NCBI GenBank assembly: GCA_043747875.1
Contig: JAYTOI010000027.1
Coordinates: forward strand, 46,535 to 110,534
DNA length: 64,000 bases
DNA from: CADEED01 sp043747875
Lineage (GTDB): Bacteria > Pseudomonadota > Gammaproteobacteria > Steroidobacterales > Steroidobacteraceae
Reading direction: 5' to 3'
Positions 1 through 9,423 of the stretch are shown piece after piece. How positions within the stretch are numbered: the stretch's first letter is position 1; every line of letters begins with the position of its first letter. Both the position numbers and the translations under genes were made by a program. Below the pieces are notes generated by a model that worked only from the letters and a program-made list of their open reading frames with translations, was not told where the DNA came from and made no database searches.

Positions 1-1042
1 ACTCGCCCAATAGCTGCGCGATCAGCGAGGCGCGCCCGGCGCCGAGGATCTTGCGCAAGCCGATGGCGCGCGTGCGCCGCGCCGCGCGCGCGGTCGCGAG
101 GTTCACATAGTTGATGCTCGCCACGAGCAGGATGAAGGCCGCAACGGCCGCGAACGCATAGAGGTAGATGCGGTTGCCATGCGGCTGGTCGTACTCCAGA
201 TCGCCGCTCAGGTGGATGGCGGCGAGCGGCTCGATCCAGGTCTTCAATCCGAGGTTGGCCATGCTCAGGCCAGCCTTCATGTACTTCTCGTAGAACGCTT
301 CGCTCAGCCGCGCGTATTCGCGCGGGTCGGCGCCATCCGCGAGTACCACGTAGGTGTATTCGAAGTTCCCGAAGTTGAGCAGCTGCTGGAGGCGCTCCAT
401 GTCATCCTCCGGCACCCCGGCGCTGCGGCCTTTGTATGCCAGCAACGCGTTGTAGCGCAGGTGCACGTTCTCGGGCAGTTCCTCGAACACCAGCGTGATG
501 TTGAGCGGTTTCCCTCCGTCCGTCGTCAGCGTGCGGCCGATCGGATTGTCGTTGCCGAAATAGCGTTGCGCCATGCGGTGGCTGATCGCGATCGAATCGG
601 GATTTACGAGCGCCGTGCGCGGATCGCCATAGACGATCTCGTGCGTGAACACGTCGAAGACATTTTCGTCGGCGAGGTAGACGTCGTCCCAATACGCCTT
701 CTGGTCTTCGTGTCGGAGCAGCACCGGCGTCGTGCGGGCACCGGCGCGAAAGCGCACGTACGATTTGAAGTAGTCCGGGTATTCCCGGGCCAGCATGGGC
801 CCAAACAGGCTCGACGTGATCGCCGTTTCGGAGCTGCGGCCGTCCCCGTACTTCATGCCGGTAGCGATCCGGTAGATGCGCTCGTGATTGACGTAATGCC
901 GGTCGTAAGTGAGCTCGCCCCACAGGTAAAGCCCAAGCATCAGGCAGCACGCGAAGCCGAGCGCGAGCCCCGATACGTTCAGCAGCACGTAGAGCTTCTC
1001 GCGCGCGAGTTGCCGCAGGGCGATCTTCAAGTATCCCTTCAT
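1..1042 (-). CDS. MacB/FtsX-type ABC exporter permease (C-terminus beyond window)
   Basis: Reverse-strand translation from the ATG at 1042 runs open to the window edge (about 347 residues, starting MKGYLKIALRQLAREKLYVL). A first membrane helix lies near residues 18-40. A soluble periplasmic core follows, with the family pattern RIYRI, a D-N-P-I-G-R-T stretch and F-E-E-L-P. A second helix near residues 285-305 leads into the conserved cytoplasmic stretch ending IGLRKILGAGRASLIAQ, typical of FtsX-fold permeases. The gene overlaps the upstream ATPase gene by 4 bases (ATGA), so the two are probably translated together as permease plus motor of one exporter. The last helices are outside the window. 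The transported substrate cannot be deduced. Confidence 0.85.
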   Translation of the reverse strand, partial: MKGYLKIALRQLAREKLYVLLNVSGLALGFACCLMLGLYLWGELTYDRHYVNHERIYRIATGMKYGDGRSSETAITSSLFGPMLAREYPDYFKSYVRFRAGARTTPVLLRHEDQKAYWDDVYLADENVFDVFTHEIVYGDPRTALVNPDSIAISHRMAQRYFGNDNPIGRTLTTDGGKPLNITLVFEELPENVHLRYNALLAYKGRSAGVPEDDMERLQQLLNFGNFEYTYVVLADGADPREYARLSEAFYEKYMKAGLSMANLGLKTWIEPLAAIHLSGDLEYDQPHGNRIYLYAFAAVAAFILLVASINYVNLATARAARRTRAIGLRKILGAGRASLIAQLLGE

Positions 1043-1728
1043 GACGGCTGGCTGGACCGCTGCTCAGCCAGAATCCGGCCGTCGAGCATCCGCACCGTGC
1101 GCTCGGCGTACGCGGCGTTGTCGGGCGAGTGCGTGACCATCACGATGCTCGTGCCTTCCTCGTGCAGCTTGACGAGGCTCTTCATGACCTCTGCGCCGTG
1201 CTCGGAGTCGAGATTGCCGGTTGGTTCGTCGGCGAGGATCAGGTTCGGCTGATGCACGACCGCGCGCGCCACCGCGACGCGCTGCTGCTGTCCGCCCGAG
1301 AGCTGGCCGGGCAGGTGATCGCGGCGATGACCGATGTCCATGCGCTCGAGCACTGCGTCTACTTTCGCCTTGCGCTCAGCAGCCGGCGTCTTCGCGTACA
1401 CGAGCGGCAACTCTATGTTTTCGAGTACGGTGAGCTCGTCGATCAGGTTGAAGCTCTGGAAGATGAAGCCGATGTTGCGCTTGCGGATCGCGGCGCGCTT
1501 GCTTTCGGGGTACCCGGAGACGTCTTCTCCGAGGAACCGGTACTGTCCCTCGCTCGGCGTGTCGATGAGGCCGAGGATGTGCAGCAACGTCGACTTGCCG
1601 CAGCCCGATGGGCCCATGATCGAGACGAACTGTCCCGCATCGACGGAGAAGTTCACCGCGTCGAGCGCGGTCGTCTCGACGAGGCTCGTCCGATAGAGCT
1701 TCTTCAAGCCTTGTGCTTCGATGATCAT
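1039..1728 (-). CDS. ABC transporter ATP-binding protein, MacB/LolD type
   Basis: 229 residues, full length for a LolD/MacB-type nucleotide-binding subunit. Walker A is GPSGCGKST (39-47), the Q-loop is in FIFQSFNL (88-95), the ABC signature is LSGGQQQR (143-150), and Walker B is LILADEPT (163-170) followed by the family GNLDS. It should energise the FtsX-type permease encoded directly downstream (4-base ATGA overlap). It also overlaps the adaptor gene upstream by 4 bases. The set permease, ATPase and membrane-fusion adaptor is a tripartite exporter module. The substrate is unknown. Confidence 0.93.
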   Translation of the reverse strand: MIIEAQGLKKLYRTSLVETTALDAVNFSVDAGQFVSIMGPSGCGKSTLLHILGLIDTPSEGQYRFLGEDVSGYPESKRAAIRKRNIGFIFQSFNLIDELTVLENIELPLVYAKTPAAERKAKVDAVLERMDIGHRRDHLPGQLSGGQQQRVAVARAVVHQPNLILADEPTGNLDSEHGAEVMKSLVKLHEEGTSIVMVTHSPDNAAYAERTVRMLDGRILAEQRSSQPS

Positions 1729-3047
1729 GGGGCTCCGGCCGTGGCGGCGTTGAGAATGGGAAGCGGCTCCGTGAACTCGAGCTCGTCGACGTCGTTGAAC
1801 GTCGAGTAGCTAGAGGTCACGATCCGGTCGTTGGGGCGCAGACCCTCGAGCACTTCGAGGAAGCGCGGGTTCTGCCGCCCGAATCGCACCGGCGCGCGGC
1901 GCGCCGAGCGGCCGTCAGCGGCGATCAGATACACCCAGCGGCCGCCGGAGTGCTGCACGAAGCCGCCGCGCTCGACGATCAACCCCTGCGTCGACGCGCC
2001 GAAGCTCAGCTCGATGGTGAGCCGCTGGCCGCGTCGAAGCCCAGGCGGCGGCGCGGCGCTGAAATGAATGTCGACTGGGAATGCGTCGTTGACGACTTCC
2101 GGGTAGATCCTATCGACGGCGACCGCGTACGTCTTGCCGTCGAGCTCTATCTTGCCGGGCGTACCGACCTCCACGCGCGCGAGATAGTACTGATCGATGC
2201 GCGCGCGCATCTTGAATGCATCGAGCTGGTCGATCTGACCGATGCGCCGGCCCGGCACGATGTTCTCGCCGATCTCGGCGTCGATGCTCGACAGGAAGCC
2301 GTCGATCGGCGCGCGCACGTCGAGGCTGTCGACGATCCGTTTCAGGAGATCGAGGCTCAAGGTGAGGCGATCGATGGACTCCTTGGCTTGCGCGAGCTGG
2401 TTGTGGCCGAGCACGTCTTCCCTCTCGATCCGCTGCTTCAGGAGCGCACGCTTCGCATTGAGGCGCGCGAGGTCGTTGCGCGTCGACTCGATGACTTCTT
2501 TCGAGATGGCGCCTTCCGGCTCGAGGCGCCGGTAGCGCGCATGACGGTTCTCGATCTCGATGATCTGGTGCTCGAGATCGATCATCGCGTCCTTGAGCTG
2601 CGAGCTCTCCTGGGCGCGCGCGAGCTGGGTGTTGCGCAGCAGATCGAGGTTCTCGATGAGCCTGGTCTCGGTCTCGATCGCGCTGCGCTGCAAATTCGCG
2701 TTCGACAGCCGCATGATCAGCTCACCCTTCGCGATCGGGTGGCCGCCCGCGACCAGGATCTCTTCGACCCGGCCACCTTCCTGGACGTCTAGATAGACGG
2801 TCGTCGCGGGCTCGATCCGGCCGTCGACCGGGTAGTAGTCGCGGAACTCGCCGTGCTCGACCATGGCGGTCGTGAGCCGCGTGGGCTCCACGCGCAGCGT
2901 CGACGCTCCGGTGCGCGTGGCCAGCAACGATGCGAGCGTGATCGCGAGCGCCACGCCGGCCAGCACGGCGATCCTTGCCGGCGGGAACCGCTTGCGCTCG
3001 AGCGGCCTGTCCATGGAGCCCTGAGTCTTCAAGGAATGGACGCTCAT
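1725..3047 (-). CDS. Periplasmic adaptor (HlyD/MacA-like membrane fusion protein)
   Basis: 440 residues from the ATG at 3047. This start overlaps the stop of the upstream permease gene as ATGA and is preferred to in-frame starts further upstream that lie inside that permease. There is a short cytoplasmic N-terminus, one membrane anchor near residues 20-42, and a first half-lipoyl/barrel segment (GGRVEEILVAGGHPIAKGEL). A long coiled-coil hairpin spans about residues 110-250 (many L/E/R heptads), followed by the returning lipoyl half (LDVRAPIDGFLS) and a beta-barrel. The family bridges an inner-membrane exporter and an outer-membrane channel. In this operon it could serve the MacB-type pump, the ABC-2 pump, or both. 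No outer-membrane channel gene is visible. Confidence 0.9.
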   Translation of the reverse strand: MSVHSLKTQGSMDRPLERKRFPPARIAVLAGVALAITLASLLATRTGASTLRVEPTRLTTAMVEHGEFRDYYPVDGRIEPATTVYLDVQEGGRVEEILVAGGHPIAKGELIMRLSNANLQRSAIETETRLIENLDLLRNTQLARAQESSQLKDAMIDLEHQIIEIENRHARYRRLEPEGAISKEVIESTRNDLARLNAKRALLKQRIEREDVLGHNQLAQAKESIDRLTLSLDLLKRIVDSLDVRAPIDGFLSSIDAEIGENIVPGRRIGQIDQLDAFKMRARIDQYYLARVEVGTPGKIELDGKTYAVAVDRIYPEVVNDAFPVDIHFSAAPPPGLRRGQRLTIELSFGASTQGLIVERGGFVQHSGGRWVYLIAADGRSARRAPVRFGRQNPRFLEVLEGLRPNDRIVTSSYSTFNDVDELEFTEPLPILNAATAGAP

Positions 3048-4567
3048 GCATCGCCGCGGCCGCGAATCCATTGCACGAGCTCGCCGAGCTTCGGCCGATT
3101 GCCGGTGCGCAGCATGGCCATGCGGAAGATCCGGCCCGCCGACCACAGCAGCAGCAGTGCAGTCGCGATCATGAGCAGCGTCGCCCCGACTATCTCCAGT
3201 AGCGGCGGATCAGCCGCGGCCCGGTTCATCATCGTGAACGGCGTGTAGAGCGGTATCCAGGTCAGGATGGTCGCGAGCGTGCCATGTGGGTCGCGATTGA
3301 CGAAGACCATCGTGAACAAGGGGACCATCATGATCAGCATCATCGGACCCTGAAAGTTCTGAGCCTCCTTGAGGTCGTTGCACAGCGCGCCGATCGACAG
3401 AAAAAGTCCGGCGTAAATCAGATAGCCGAGCAGGAAGCACAGCAGGAACATCGGAATGAGACCCGAGGCGACCACGGAGTCGACTGCCGGTCCGATGACC
3501 TCGGCGCCGGGCCCGTGGTAGAGCTGCGCGGCTATCAAGACCGTCGAGAGCCACGCGCCGACCATCGTCAGGCCGATTCCGGCGATGCCGAGCAGCTTGC
3601 CCATCATGATTTCGTTCGGTGTCACGGAGGAGAGCAGCACCTCGGCGATCCGGTTCGACTTCTCCTCGATGGTGTTGTTGAGCAGCATCTGCATGACGGT
3701 GAAGATCGACATCCACAGCAGATACACGAACGCCAACGGCACGCTGCGGGCGATGCGGTCCGCGGTGCTGACGGTCTCCGTGCCCGCGGCTTTGCCCGGA
3801 TCGAACGTGCCGAGGCGCGCCCACGTCGCCTCGATCCCGTGGACCGTGGCGACGTCGACGCCGCGCGCGACGTAGAGACGGCGCCGGGTCTCGCGGTTCA
3901 ACGCGTTGCGAATGAGCTCGGGCAGATTGTTGACGGCCAGATTCGTCGACCAGTACTGGATCGCTTCTGCGCCGGTCCAGCGCGTGGCTCCGTCCACCGC
4001 GTCGGGTGCGATCAGCAATGCGGCGAAGAGGGACGCTTCCCCGCCGCCGGCCGTGATGCGCCGGTCGCCGAGCAGATAGGGCTTGAGAGCCGCGAGGAGC
4101 GCGTCGCTGCTCGCGTCGGGGGCGATGTCGCTGGGCAATTCGGCGCGCACGAACAGGCGGATCGGCTCCTTGAACTCAGGTGCGTTTTCTCGAAGCACCG
4201 GTCGGAGCCGTGCCAGATAGGCATCCTTGCCTCCGGCCGCGATGAAGGTATCGACGGCAGTCTGGTGCGTGGCAAGGTCGACCTCGGGACGCTGCCCGGC
4301 GCGCAGGTTTTCCTGAACGAACTGCCCCAGCGCCTCGAGCACGGAGCGCTGGTGCTCCCACTCGATGGAACGCTCGATCGGTTCGGCGAATGCGCCGGAT
4401 TTGTCGACGACCACGAAGTACCGCGTCGGCTCCGCGTTTTGCAGCTTGGCCGAGACACCGATGCTCAAGCCCAAGATCAGCGGGAGCATGAAGATGCCGA
4501 TCCAGAAACCTTTCGTCTTGGCGTTCTCTGCGAATTCGCGCAGCGCGATCAGAAAAATGTGTCTCAT
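3044..4567 (-). CDS. ABC-2 type exporter permease (NatB-like)
   Basis: 507 residues from the ATG at 4567, which overlaps the upstream ATPase stop as ATGA. A possible longer start would lie inside the ATPase gene and is rejected. An N-terminal helix (residues about 22-42) is followed by a soluble extracytoplasmic domain of about 250 residues. A cluster of five to six helices then fills the C-terminal half, including the ABC-2 motif region NTIEEKSNRIAEVLLSSVTP, typical of NatB-like sodium or drug exporters. It pairs with the NatA-like ATPase encoded directly upstream. The ABC-2 pair shares an operon with a MacB-type pair and one adaptor, which suggests a joint export role. The substrate is unknown. 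Confidence 0.88.
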   Translation of the reverse strand: MRHIFLIALREFAENAKTKGFWIGIFMLPLILGLSIGVSAKLQNAEPTRYFVVVDKSGAFAEPIERSIEWEHQRSVLEALGQFVQENLRAGQRPEVDLATHQTAVDTFIAAGGKDAYLARLRPVLRENAPEFKEPIRLFVRAELPSDIAPDASSDALLAALKPYLLGDRRITAGGGEASLFAALLIAPDAVDGATRWTGAEAIQYWSTNLAVNNLPELIRNALNRETRRRLYVARGVDVATVHGIEATWARLGTFDPGKAAGTETVSTADRIARSVPLAFVYLLWMSIFTVMQMLLNNTIEEKSNRIAEVLLSSVTPNEIMMGKLLGIAGIGLTMVGAWLSTVLIAAQLYHGPGAEVIGPAVDSVVASGLIPMFLLCFLLGYLIYAGLFLSIGALCNDLKEAQNFQGPMMLIMMVPLFTMVFVNRDPHGTLATILTWIPLYTPFTMMNRAAADPPLLEIVGATLLMIATALLLLWSAGRIFRMAMLRTGNRPKLGELVQWIRGRGDA

Positions 4568-5511
4568 GCTGGTTCCTTGGCGAGAGTCTCGGCGCCGACC
4601 AGCGCCACGAAAGCATCGTGCAGGCTCGGTTCGGAGTGATCGAACCGGCGCAGCACGATGCCGCTCTGAAAGCACTGCTCGAGAACCGTCTGCGCGCTCG
4701 TCTGCCCGCGCAAGCGGATCTCCCAATCCTTGGTGCCGGGTGTCGTGGGCGAATCGCCGAGCGGCGTGATCGCGGCGACGCCGTCGAGTCGGGCGAGCGG
4801 GTCGATGTTGCTTTCAGTGCTGATCAGCACTCGCCGCGGAATAGTGCCCTTGGCGTTGGCGACGGTGCCGTCGAAGATCTTGCGACCCTTCGCGATCAAG
4901 AGCAGGTGGTCGCAGAGCCGTTCGGCGTGCTGCATGACGTGCGTCGAGAAGATCACGGTCGAACCCCCTCGGGCGAGGTCGCGGATCAACTGTTCGAGGA
5001 CCTGCTGGTTGACGGGGTCGAGGCCGGAGAAGGGCTCGTCGAGCACGACGAACTCGGGCTCGTGCGCGACCGCGCACAGCACCTGAACCTTCTGGCCCAT
5101 GCCCTTCGACAGCGCCTGGATCTTGGTATCCGCGAACTCGCCGAGGCCGTAACGCTCGAGCAGCTCACGGGCGCGCAGCTTCGCGGTCTTGCGAGGAAGT
5201 CCCTTCAGCGAGGCGAAGTAGGCGACCGTCGCGGCAGCGGTCATCGCCTTGTAGAGACCCTTCTCCTCGGGCAGGTAACCGATGCGCGGCCGGACATCGA
5301 GCGCCGAGGAGGCGCCGAGTATCGTGATGCGCCCGCTGGTCGGCTTGATGATGTCGAAGATCATCCGGATCGTCGTCGTCTTGCCGGCGCCATTCGGCCC
5401 GAGGAAGCCATAAATGGACCCGCGCGGGATCGTCAGGCTCACACCGTGGACCGCGGTGAAGTCGCCGAAGCGCTTCGTGACATTCTCGAGCTCGAGCACC
5501 TGGTCGTTCAT
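4564..5511 (-). CDS. ABC-2 exporter ATP-binding protein (NatA-like)
   Basis: 315 residues. Walker A is GPNGAGKTT (38-46), the signature is the degenerate LSKGMGQKVQ, Walker B is EFVVLDEPF followed by SGLDPVN, and the switch His is in FSTHVM. About 80 residues after the ATPase core form the C-terminal regulatory extension usual in NatA/DrrA-type subunits. It is the first gene of the minus-strand exporter operon. A strong ribosome site (AAAAGGGGAG, 6 bases before ATG) precedes it. A sigma-54-like promoter and two dyads lie upstream, so the operon is probably controlled by the divergently encoded regulator. Confidence 0.92.
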   Translation of the reverse strand: MNDQVLELENVTKRFGDFTAVHGVSLTIPRGSIYGFLGPNGAGKTTTIRMIFDIIKPTSGRITILGASSALDVRPRIGYLPEEKGLYKAMTAAATVAYFASLKGLPRKTAKLRARELLERYGLGEFADTKIQALSKGMGQKVQVLCAVAHEPEFVVLDEPFSGLDPVNQQVLEQLIRDLARGGSTVIFSTHVMQHAERLCDHLLLIAKGRKIFDGTVANAKGTIPRRVLISTESNIDPLARLDGVAAITPLGDSPTTPGTKDWEIRLRGQTSAQTVLEQCFQSGIVLRRFDHSEPSLHDAFVALVGAETLAKEPA

Positions 5512-5543
5512 CGTCTCCCCTTTTGATTCGTCCCTTGGTCCAT

Positions 5544-5560
5544 CTACATGAATCGTGCCA
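5544..5560 (-). promoter_or_regulatory. Candidate sigma-54 promoter for the exporter operon
   Basis: On the minus strand the sequence reads TGGCACGATTCATGTAG. The -24 element TGGCACG matches the consensus fully. With the fixed spacing the -12 element is ATGTA instead of TTGCA (3 of 5), so GC at -12 has become GT. Transcription would start near 5533, giving a leader of about 20 bases before the ATG at 5511. The divergent gene encodes a sigma-54 activator and two dyads lie 70-110 bases upstream, which is the normal enhancer distance. Confidence 0.45.
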
Positions 5561-5623
5561 GGCGAATATTCGCTTGTTGTTCAAATGGCTGCGCAAAATC
5601 GAGCCCATGGGTGCCGGCTGGGT

Positions 5624-5640
5624 TGTTCCATTTCGAAACA
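5624..5640. promoter_or_regulatory. Putative enhancer dyad 1 for the NtrC-type regulator
   Basis: TGTTCC, five bases, GAAACA: an inverted repeat fitting TGTTYC-N5-GRAACA. The same 17-bp pattern recurs 23 bp downstream (5647-5663), about two helical turns away, as expected for paired activator dimers. The site lies about 100 bp upstream of the predicted start of the divergent exporter operon and just before the regulator gene. Confidence 0.6.
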
Positions 5641-5646
5641 GCGCTG

Positions 5647-5663
5647 TGTTTCAATCCGGAACA
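5647..5663. promoter_or_regulatory. Putative enhancer dyad 2 for the NtrC-type regulator
   Basis: TGTTTC, five bases, GGAACA: second copy of TGTTYC-N5-GRAACA, centred 23 bp from dyad 1. It ends two bases before the ATG of the regulator gene at 5666, and its GGA would also act as that gene's weak ribosome site. Binding here could therefore both activate the exporter operon at a distance and limit expression of the regulator itself (inference). Confidence 0.6.
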
Positions 5664-5665
5664 CT

Positions 5666-7019
<1,354 letters not shown>

Positions 7020-7030
<11 letters not shown>

Positions 7031-8375
7031 AAGTTTTCGGCTGAACGTCGCGGCGAGAGCCCTGGCGCTGTCGGGCCTGATTGCCCTCGCGGCCTGGAGC
7101 GCGACCAATACCGCGTGGCAGATCACGCCGATCGCATGCGGGATTCTCGCCGTTGGACTGCTCGTCGAACTCATACGGTACGTCGAGTCGGTGAACCGCG
7201 AGCTGGCGGAATTCATCTCATTCGTCGCGCACGACGACTTCACCGTGAGTTTGCCGCTGGCGCGCAAGGGCAGAGTGTTTGGCGATCTGGAGTCGGCCTA
7301 TCGGCTGTTGATCGGCAAGTACCGCAGCTTGAATCTGCAGCGCGCGGCCAATCATCAATATCTCGAAGCGCTGGTCGAGCACGTGAGCATCGCGCTGGTC
7401 TGCCTGGACGGAAACGGCGCGGTCACGCTGATGAACCGCGAGGCGAAAGCGCTGTTCAAGACGCCGCATCTGGCCAGCCTGAAGTCGTTCGGCCGCATCG
7501 ACCCGAGGCTCCCGGCCGCGATCGAGGAACTCGCCAACGGCGGCCGCGCGCTGATTGCCGTAAAAAACGCGGACGAGGCGCTGCAGCTTGCGTTGTTCGC
7601 GACCGAATTCGAGCTTCTCGGCGAGCGCTACAAGCTGATCTCGTTCCAGAACATCCGCGACGAGCTCGAGCAACGCGAGATCGACTTCGCTCAAAAACTG
7701 ATCAAGGTGCTCACGCACGAGATCATGAATTCCGTGACGCCGATCATCTCGCTGACCAAGCTCATCCGCGATCGGCTGGTGGACGAGAAAACCGGCGCGC
7801 TCGCGTTGCAGAACCTCGCCAGCGACGAGCAACACGATCTCGCGCGCGGCCTTGCGTCGATCCACTCGCGCGGCAGCGGGTTGCTCAAGTTCGTCCAGGC
7901 GTACAGCGTGTTGACCAACCTGCCGCGGCCGAGCATCTCGGAGGTCGACGTCGCGGCGCTGCTCGATCGCGTGCACGCGCTGATGAGGCCCGCGCTCGAG
8001 GCCGAGGGCGCGGGCCTGCAAGTGCAAGCCGTCGGTGCCAACCTGACGGTGCGCGCGGATCCGCAGCAGATCGAGCAGGTGCTGATCAATCTACTCAAGA
8101 ACGCCGCCGAGGCGCTCGCCGGGCGCGGCGGCCAGGTCATCTTGCGCGGCGCGCGCGACGATCACGGCAGGGTGCAGATCCAGGTGATCGACAACGGTCC
8201 CGGCGTCGACTCGGCGCACCTGGACGATATCTTCCTGCCTTTCTTCACGACCAAGCGCAGCGGCAGCGGCGTCGGCCTGAGCGTGTCGCGGCAGATCATG
8301 GCGCTCAACAAGGGCATGTTGACCGTGAAGACCGCGCTGGGCACCGGCAGCGAGTTCACGCTCAGGTTCCGGTGA
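7020..8375 (+). CDS. Sensor histidine kinase, NtrB/NtrY type
   Basis: 451 residues. Two closely spaced membrane helices (about 13-30 and 36-54) leave almost no periplasmic loop, so the signal is probably sensed in the membrane or cytoplasm. A PAS-like region covers about 110-215. The dimerisation/phosphoacceptor box is IKVLTHEIMNSVTPI with His233. The ATPase domain shows the N box (LINLLKNAAEAL), G1 (VIDNGPGVD) and G2 (GSGVGLSVSRQIM). The start lies within the regulator gene (11-base overlap), so both partners are translated together. A membrane sensor next to an exporter operon fits an envelope-stress or extruded-compound response, as an inference. Confidence 0.9.
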
Positions 8376-8493
8376 CGTTTTGAGCATGGAATCAATTCGA
8401 GTGCGAATCTGCGTGAGGATCTGACGCCCTTCTGGTGGGGCGCACACTCGTTCACGTGTGCAAGTTCTGGTGGCAAATATGGGGAGACAATTC

Positions 8494-9423
8494 ATGGCGA
8501 CTCGTCGATCATTTCTCGAACAGTCCATTGCGGTGGGCGGCGCCGCAGCTCTCCTCGGGAGCACTGCGACGGCCGCACGGAAGCCGGCCAAGGCTGCCCC
8601 CCGCAAATTCAAGCTTCGTTACGCGCCGCACTTCGGCATGTTCAAGCAATACGCCGGCGCCGACCTCATCGCGCAGCTCGAGTTCATGGCATCCGAGGGC
8701 TTCACTGCCCTCGAGGACAACGGACTCATGGCGCGTCCCGTGGAAGAGCAACAGCGCATCGGCGATGCGCTCGCGCGGCTCGGCATGACGATGGGCGTGT
8801 TCGTCATCGACGGCGGTGACAACTGGAAGACTTCACTCACGACGGGCGAAGCGCAGTTTCGCGACAAGTTTCTCGAAACCTGTCGTACGGCGGTGGAAGT
8901 GGGCAGGCGCGTCAATGCACGCTGGGCCACCGTGGTGCCGGGATACTTCGAACGCAAGCTTCCCATCGGCATCCAGACCGGCCACGTCATCGACACGCTG
9001 CGCGCCGGTGCCGCAATCCTCGCGCCCAACAACCTGACCATGGTGCTCGAGCCGCTCAGCGACAATCCGGACCTGTTCCTGCGCACATCGGACCAGGCGT
9101 TCGCAATCTGCCGCGCGGTAGATAGCCCGGCCTGCAAGATCCTCTACGACATGTATCACATGCAGCGCAACGAGGGCGACATCATCCAACACATGAATCT
9201 CGCCTGGAGCGAGATTGCCTATTTCCAGATCGGCGACAACCCGGGGCGCAAAGAGCCGGGCACCGGCGAGATGAATTACCAGAATATCTTCAGGCACATC
9301 CGTGCCAGGGGTTACGACGGCGTGTTCGGCATGGAGCACGGGAACGCCAAGCCGGGCAAGGAAGGCGAGCAGGCTCTCATCGACGCCTACGTTGCCGCCG
9401 ATTCGTTCCAGGAAAAATCATGA
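8494..9423 (+). CDS. Tat-exported hydroxypyruvate isomerase-like TIM-barrel protein
   Basis: 309 residues from the ATG at 8494, which has a good ribosome site (GGGGAGA, 6 bases upstream). The N-terminus carries a twin-arginine signal (RRSFLEQ followed by GGAAALLGS), so the folded protein is exported. The rest fits the xylose isomerase-like TIM barrel: FMASEGFTALEDNG near the start, metal-ligand regions VLEPL and ILYDMYHMQ, then QIGDNPGRKEPGTGEMNY and a closing FGMEHGN. This pattern is typical of hydroxypyruvate isomerase annotations. The real substrate is probably a sugar or keto-sugar, unproven. It overlaps the next gene by 4 bases (ATGA), pointing to a joint periplasmic pathway. Confidence 0.85.
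   Translation: MATRRSFLEQSIAVGGAAALLGSTATAARKPAKAAPRKFKLRYAPHFGMFKQYAGADLIAQLEFMASEGFTALEDNGLMARPVEEQQRIGDALARLGMTMGVFVIDGGDNWKTSLTTGEAQFRDKFLETCRTAVEVGRRVNARWATVVPGYFERKLPIGIQTGHVIDTLRAGAAILAPNNLTMVLEPLSDNPDLFLRTSDQAFAICRAVDSPACKILYDMYHMQRNEGDIIQHMNLAWSEIAYFQIGDNPGRKEPGTGEMNYQNIFRHIRARGYDGVFGMEHGNAKPGKEGEQALIDAYVAADSFQEKS

Noticed and set aside
8441..8462. Hairpin GCACAC...GTGTGC after the histidine kinase gene as a terminator
   Set aside because: Only 6 bp of stem with an 8-base loop, and it lies right at the ribosome-site region of the next gene. Too weak to call.
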